Shown in pieces: positions 58,404 to 64,000 of a stretch of 64,000 bases of DNA (the stretch's first letter is position 1; the number at the start of each line of letters is the position of its first letter). Where the stretch lies: assembly GCA_007922195.1 (NCBI GenBank), contig ML682013.1, positions 23,120,045 through 23,184,044 of the forward strand, read 5' to 3'. The notes under the pieces are model-generated. The model did not search any database. It was not told the origin of the DNA and saw nothing but the letters and a program-made list of their open reading frames with translations. The translations under genes were made by a program, and so were the position numbers. The stretch comes from Podocnemis expansa (taxonomy: Eukaryota; Chordata; Testudines; Podocnemididae).

Positions 58404-58866
58404 GGCTATGTCTATATCTAAAAACTTAGTTCTGTCTTGGTTAGTCTGAACCAAGTAGCTTAAAAGTTAGTTTGACCTATGCACATTTTTTTAGTCTGAA
58501 CTAGCTGCACTCTCTTTAGTTCAAACTAAATAAATTCAAATTAGTGGTTGGTTTGAACTAAATGCATCTTTTTAGTTTCAACTAGCTTCTGGTTTGAACT
58601 AACCACACTTTTTTAGTTCAAACTAAAAAAAGTTAGTTTGAAGTAGCATGTCTACATTGTGCTAGTTTGAACTAAATGTGCAAATTAGTTTGACTAAGCT
58701 GTTAGTTTGAACTAACTAGCCAAACTAACCAGTTCAAACTAAGCTTTGCTTAGTTCGAACTCAAAAATTTTAGCTCGAACTAGGCAAAGCCTAGTGTAGA
58801 CAGGGTTCAAATTAGTTCAGATTAAGGCTCCTTAATTCAAACAAACTTGCTAGTGTAGACATAGCC
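58404..58866. mobile_element. Harbinger-type MITE, TAGTTCGAACTA-word class
   Basis: Starts GGCTATGTCTATATC and ends AGTGTAGACATAGCC. The interior is a dense ladder of TTAGTTTGAACTAA, TAGTTCAAACTAA and TTAGTTCGAACTC. Near-matching 3-bp flanks ACA and AGA. Its right margin (GCAAAGCCTAGTGTAGAC) matches those of the elements at 13554 and 35657. Confidence 0.85.
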
Positions 58867-59900
58867 AGAAACACTGGGAAGAAAATTTTATTCTATAGAA
58901 AATAGAACAGGATTCCAGTCAAGCAGCCTCCCCTCCACTTGCTTGACTCATGCTCTCAGCTTGTCAGTGCTGAGAGAACAAGATAGCTTCCTCGCAGGAA
59001 GCATGAAGTTTTCCCAACATGAAGCAGTTTGTATTCTATAGTTTGTGATTTCTTATGCCATTGCTGAAACGCATTGGACCCGGGGCTATACCTGCCAAGA
59101 CCTTGTACAGCAACCCCCTCCTTTTTCTCCTTAGGTTACCTGAGAGCAGGCAACATTCATGTGTGCACAGACACATAAGATTAATGACAACAAAGAGATC
59201 CTGAGTATCCCAGTGGTGACGTTAAGTGGGAATCCTCTATTCACACCTCTGCTGCGTTCTCTTTACTCTTATAGGAATTCAAATTAACAGTGCCTCCACC
59301 TGACAGGATCCTGTACACACTCAATGGTGTGCCTCAGGAGACTCCAAGATATAACCCATGCTAATAATATTAACAACACTGTGGCATGGGTCAAATTCAA
59401 CAATATCAATTCTGTATACAATACATCCAATATAATTAAATTAATTAGTGTTAACAAACATTTACTTAGCCTAAAGGAACTTGGCACTACAGACAAATTA
59501 AATCCATGAGGCAGTTGAATAACTCAATTAACCAACATAGAATACAGCAATAAAGGAAATTTATCTAATTGGCATTTATACTGCTACTGTTGCCCAACCT
59601 CTGGAGTGTATACTCCCCTGGAATTCAGAAGCCTGACCCCTTTCTTTCATGGGCACATTTGAAGGTCTGATGAAGGAGACTGTACTCTGTTGATCCAGTG
59701 TTTCAGTTCACCTAATGTACCATGCTGAAGGTTTGGGTTGGTACAACCAAATGTCAGTGGCCCTGGCCTGGCTCAAAGAAATTACTGCTCTGCCTGTTCT
59801 CCAGCCCAGTCAAAGCCTCTCTGTTGTAGCCTGCCTGGGCAAGCCCTGCACCAAAATAGGAAAGGGGACACACCCACCACATTCACTGCAGGCCCAGCTC
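58867..59900. other. Unassigned sequence
   Basis: No recognised feature. ATAT/AAT-rich text at 59360-59460. Confidence 0.4.
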
Positions 59901-61020
59901 AGCTCGCTCCATGCTGAGTCCCTGCTTTGTCATGAGCAATGCCACCAGCCTCTGAAGCTCCCTGCTTGCCCAACACCCAAGTAGGCTCCCAGCAGCAGCC
60001 CTGGGACCCCAGGAGCAGTCAGCAGCAGCTTCCATCATGGGCCATGATCTCATTCCCAGAATGGAGTCCACTATACTGTTCTTTCTCCATGTGGAACAGA
60101 AAGGGTCTCTTTCCCTTTTCCCAAAGCATGATGGGCTCAACCATCCTAGGGCCAGGGTGTGAGGCCCAGAGCCAATCAGTCTGTGCAGGCCCCCACCTGC
60201 CAGCATTCAGGGAGAGGGCAGGGCAGGGTGGTTCACAGTGGTGTACCAAAACTGTCCAGCACCTGGTGACCATGTCACATTTACATTACCCCCTCACCCT
60301 GTGCAGCCTTCCCATGGGAGAAGCAGGAGGGTCAGCTCTTGACCTGTGTAGCTGCACAGGGCAGGGGAGGCATAAAAAGCAGGGAAAGAAAGATGTGACT
60401 TAGGCCCTGGGTGCCAGACACTAGATGATGGGATGCATGGAGGCACCACCACCCCCTGCCTCCAGGGCTGGATTAAAAGGTGGACTGCCCAGTTTTTTGG
60501 GATGCCATAGGTGCCTGTGCCCTGTCACCAGGTGGACCAGAGTGGCTTGGGGCAGTAGCAGCCCCCATGGAGCTGGAGGGGGCAATTCAGAGCTTGGGAG
60601 TGTGGACAGTATAGCCTTCATATGCTGGCCAGCCCTGCCCCAGAGAGCAGCACTGTATCCACATGATGGCCCACCCCATCTCCAGGAGGCACCAGTCATT
60701 GGGGTGGAGCAGGGTGGGTCAGAATGCTCTGGAGCCCCTCTCTGGCCCCTCCCCCAGTCCTGAATGGTCCCCTCCAATGCCAGGGGCTGTGGCCACCCCA
60801 CTCCACTCTGGCCTGCCCCAAAACCAGGAGCCCAGGCTTCTCATCCCCACCATCCATCCTTGGGGGTGGGTTAGGCTGACCTAGAAGCTGGGCTCTGCAC
60901 CCCTCTCCTGGCCTGCCTTGCCACCAGAGACAGCACAGTGCCCACTGCACTCAGGGGCATGGGGCAGTAACATCTCTTGCCCCCCTCTAGGGCCACACTG
61001 ATGACTGGTGGTGTAGTTTC
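59901..61020. repeat. GC-rich block of unknown origin
   Basis: About 1.1 kb rich in G+C within AT-rich flanks. It opens overlapping frames on both strands (up to 154 codons) without domains. It resembles the GC-rich cores of the hAT element at 44140 and the MITEs, but no transposon ends were found. Confidence 0.35.
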
Positions 61021-61463
61021 CCAGCCTGCATTTGCAGCACACAGGATCTTCTCAAATGTTAGCCTCCTCATTAAATTCAGAGGGCCCTCAAGTACAAGAT
61101 GAAACTACTATTTTGGGCACATGAGCAAAAGAGGCCATGTCCTGATATTGCAAGTAAAGATCTAGTCAGAATAAAAGCACATATGACAATTTAAAATGAA
61201 TTAAATCAGATTGTAACTGTTCTATCACAGTTTTATACTTACTCCCAACCTAATTTATTCTTCAGCAGTTTTATTTTTTTTAAACTTCTATCATTTACCA
61301 TAGTTAACCATTACATATATTGATTTAAGCTGTTCTTTGGTCTTTCTGATTCTTTCCATTATCCTTTCACACTGATCCAGAGTCATTTTATTTGCTTTAC
61401 CTCTTCCTAGCTCTCAGGCCTTATCAAGTTACCAGTCCTTTACAGGCCACTGTGCAAGAGTTT

Positions 61464-61757
61464 GACCATGTCTACATTGACAGTGGCAAATTCACCGCCA
61501 TCAGTTCGAACTTTCCAGTTCAATTGAGTGCTCAGGGAAGACCTGCTCTATGAATTTGGGAGTTGATGCAGAAAGTCCATCCCCTCAGAAAGAGTGGCAC
61601 TGAGTCAAAGAGAGGGTATTTCTCTTCAGTTCAGTGCAGCAGAGATATTGCACTAAGTAGGTGTTATGAAGTCAAAGACGGCTACATAAGTTATTCTGCG
61701 TAGCTTGTGTATTCCCTTTGACTGCCATTGAATTCCATGAACAGTGTAGACCTGGCT
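61464..61757. mobile_element. Harbinger-type MITE with TTT flanks
   Basis: Starts GACCATGTCTACATTGACAG and ends ACAGTGTAGACCTGGCT. TTT flanks both sides (61461-61463, 61758-61760). Inside are CAGTTCGAACTTTCC and AGTTCAATTG. Confidence 0.65.
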
Positions 61758-62400
61758 TTTGTTGCCTCCTCAGAATCTTTCTGCAGCAAACTAGAGCTCT
61801 GATCCTACAGAACACTTAGTACATGCTTAGCTTCAGCCATATAAATATCTATAGTTAAGTCAGCAAGCCCTCTTATGTTACATTTGGGGTATGCTTAAGT
61901 GTTTTGAAGTTCAGAGGCTCAATGAAATAGCTGTATACTGAACAATATTACTCTGAATATTGACATGGACACAAAGTGCTAGCTCCAAAATGTACATAAT
62001 ACACTCCATACTTTAAGGGTAGCAGTGAACAGAGACTCTTTTTTCTGTTTTTAAGCATTTCATCCACACACTGAAAGGATTTTTAACCAAGAAAAAAAAT
62101 AAAGTATTTGGGAGAAACAACTGTGTTCTCTGAAAATTTCAGATAGTCTTTCATTTTCTTATGGAAACTGGGCTAGCCGGTATGTTACGTGTTAGCTCTG
62201 TGTTCTTGAGGAATCAGAGCATAGTATCCGGCCTGTGCTGCCCCCCCCTCCCCCCACACATCCCCCAACCTCTGCTTGAACTGAAAACCAAAAACAGTAG
62301 GAAATGGGAGACATCCTTATCTACCCATATCCAAAAGCCATCAGCACAGTAAATGGAGCTTCATTTGCATTGACTATGGAGAGCCAAGCTCCAAAGCAAG
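61758..62400. other. Unassigned sequence
   Basis: C-run near 62241-62256. No feature recognised. Confidence 0.4.
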
Positions 62401-62466
62401 AACTGCACTGAACCCTGGGATTGAAGAAGCAGGAACCACACTGAACTCTGGGATTGAAGAAGCAGG
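62401..62466 (+). repeat. Two tandem 33-bp units
   Basis: 62401-62433 and 62434-62466 differ at about three positions; each ends GGGATTGAAGAAGCAGG. Confidence 0.85.
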
Positions 62467-63290
62467 GAAGCATTGCCTGATGGGGAATCTCACACCAAAA
62501 TGAACAAACTCAGCAATTATCAGACCATTGTAGTCAGACATGATAATTGATACCCAAAATACTGAGTCTGCCTGACTGAATTGTGAGCTTCTCTGAAGCT
62601 TAACACCCAGCCAGGAATGTGTATTGGGCACTTAAAAAAGTCCTTATAAAAAAAAACTTTACCCACATCCAGCAGTACAGTAGTGTAGTGTGTGTCCTGT
62701 GCAAAGTCCTGATTGTATCCTTTCTGAATCCTGTCAGAGTCTGGATTGAGTCCTGACTCCTGATGCTTGGATCTAAAGCTGTATCATTTCCACTGGGATT
62801 TGGCTTTTCTTCCTTGCTGATTGCTGTGGGAGCTTTGTTTCCATCCAGCCTCTGACCCTGATCTGCACAACCTGGAAACCTTTTTGCTACACAGAGTGGA
62901 GAGACCTCCCTGCCCCAACTTCTCAATCTCCCCCCCCCAACCTCTCTCCCTCTCCATTAATTATGACTCTCTCTCTAGGCCTGATACAGTAGAATCTAGG
63001 TAATATTGTAGCTGGGTGTTCTTCTTTCCTTGTGTGTTTATCAATGCTGTAATTGGGTATTTTGGGGTATTCTTCTCTCCTTTGTAATTATTATTAGTAG
63101 TACAAGTTTTAGATACTTAGCAATAAAATACCTTGTTATCAAGACAGTTTCCAGACTCTAAGACATCATTCCCTCTCTTGTGGTCTTGGGTTCTTTATAT
63201 CGCTTTGCAGCAATGCTTCTATTACCTAGCCAAAGATGCCTGTAATGCCCACAACCCTGTAAGGTTTGCTCATTGATAGGGATAGTAGCC
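62467..63290. repeat. Possible LTR-type sequence (weak)
   Basis: Pyrimidine-rich text, TCCTTATAAAAAAA near 62641 as a possible TATA box, and GCAATAAAATACC near 63121 as a polyadenylation signal suggest an LTR in plus orientation. No defined ends. Confidence 0.25.
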
Positions 63291-63299
63291 TGATTGACT

Positions 63300-63490
63300 C
63301 CAGGGGTATATATGGGTAGCAGCTGAGAGACATGCTGTGTGACCCAGCCTGTTCAAGATCCATAATCAAGCCTTATTTGGTACAGTACAGGGGCACATAA
63401 GGGTAGCAGCAGAGAAGTGCTGTGTGACCCAGCCTACTGAGTTCAGGGACACATAAGGGGTCAGCTGAGAGTGCTGATAGACCCAGTCCG
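63300..63490 (+). repeat. Irregular tandem repeat, three units
   Basis: Units begin near 63301, 63388 and 63444 with CAGGGG(T/C)A-ATA-GGGTAGCAGC-like text and contain GCTGTGTGACCCAGCCT. Spacings are about 87 and 56 bp. Confidence 0.7.
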
Positions 63491-64000
63491 CTCAGAAACA
63501 CCTATGTAAAAAATACAAGTGGCACAACCAGCATACTAATAGAAGTACCATCTTCCCCATAGAGAAAGCAACCCTAATAAATGAGCATACCCCAAGTTGG
63601 TGGGCAAAGTTAGTAACAGGTAAATTATGTGAACACTCTACTATTACTCATCTTCCAGGACTTCAACCTATTCCTTTATGAAGCCACTATCCATAGCTTA
63701 TTTTTTCAGGTTCTCTTTTCTGAAAGAATGACACAGAGCCATAGTCAAGGTAATTGCATTTAATTCCCAAATTTAAATTTTACCAAGGGTGCTAAATAAA
63801 TTTCAAAGCAGAATTCTGCACAAATATATAACACTTTACAATTATTAAATATAGCTATATACATGGACGTTTTAAATGGAACTGAAGACATTAATACCGG
63901 TAATTTTGACAAGAGCAATTAGAAGTCATACTATTAGACTATGCTTTCTGCACAGAAACTAGCTGATCAAATATTTATAAATAGCTTGACACTTACTACT
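63491..64000. other. Unassigned sequence to window end
   Basis: AT-rich; no recognised feature. Confidence 0.4.

Noticed and set aside
59939..60801. Frames of 112-154 codons on both strands
   Set aside because: GC-rich block with low-complexity translations and no motif.
1..64000. CRISPR arrays, tRNA or rRNA genes
   Set aside because: No regularly spaced identical repeats, cloverleaf with A/B boxes, or rRNA sequence was recognised; the host is a vertebrate.

Overview
This window is vertebrate, almost certainly sauropsid, nuclear DNA: AT-rich, with no intact protein-coding gene and a heavy load of old repeats. The repeat mix (CR1 LINEs ending in ATTCTATGA units, Penelope-like elements, an RTE-type LINE, hAT and PIF/Harbinger DNA transposons, many MITEs ending in GGCTATGTCTACA) is what I would expect of a turtle. 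A crocodilian is not excluded. The family names come from recognising coding motifs and ends, not from a database search. The long reading frames are almost all chance frames in repeats or in GC-rich repeat cores.

Layout. 1-435 is the right part of a MITE with a GC-rich minisatellite core. 1.25-1.5 kb is a Penelope 3' fragment and 1.5-2.0 kb another MITE. 3.8-4.5 kb is an RTE LINE relic and 4.6-5.3 kb a hAT-type element. 8.8-9.5 kb is a candidate LTR with CCAAT and TATA boxes on the minus strand. 10.3-10.8 kb is a MITE whose core is a 400-base assembly gap. 10.9-12.3 kb is a CR1 LINE split by a Penelope copy. 12.6-16.0 kb holds three MITEs, one carrying a CR1 tail. 19.7-19.9 kb is a head-to-head Penelope foldback. 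23.1-25.0 kb is a run of Penelope, MITE and hAT pieces, followed by a small candidate exon at 25.09 kb.

25.64-29.92 kb is the largest DNA transposon: a decayed but architecturally complete PIF/Harbinger element. It has a transposase on the plus strand and a convergent MYB/SANT-like accessory gene on the minus strand, and its ends match those of the surrounding MITEs. A solo LTR has probably inserted between the two genes. 31-38.7 kb is a mosaic of CR1 fragments in both orientations, with an LTR-like insertion that itself carries a MITE. 42.3-45.2 kb holds two hAT elements with 8-bp target duplications and a candidate LTR. 46.6-49.37 kb is a nearly full-length, minus-strand Penelope-like retroelement (RT plus GIY-YIG endonuclease) with a hammerhead-ribozyme-like fold at its 3' end. 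49.5-50.5 kb is an antisense CR1. The remainder to 64 kb is mostly unannotatable sequence with a few MITEs, microsatellites and tandem repeats.

The two most interesting signals are: (1) the hammerhead-like fold conserved in the Penelope terminal repeats, and (2) a set of MITEs that share ends and scaffold with the Harbinger element but carry different palindromic 'words' (TTCGAA-, GTCGAC- or AATTCGAATT-centred) repeated as ladders, so that both arms of the potential hairpins have changed together.
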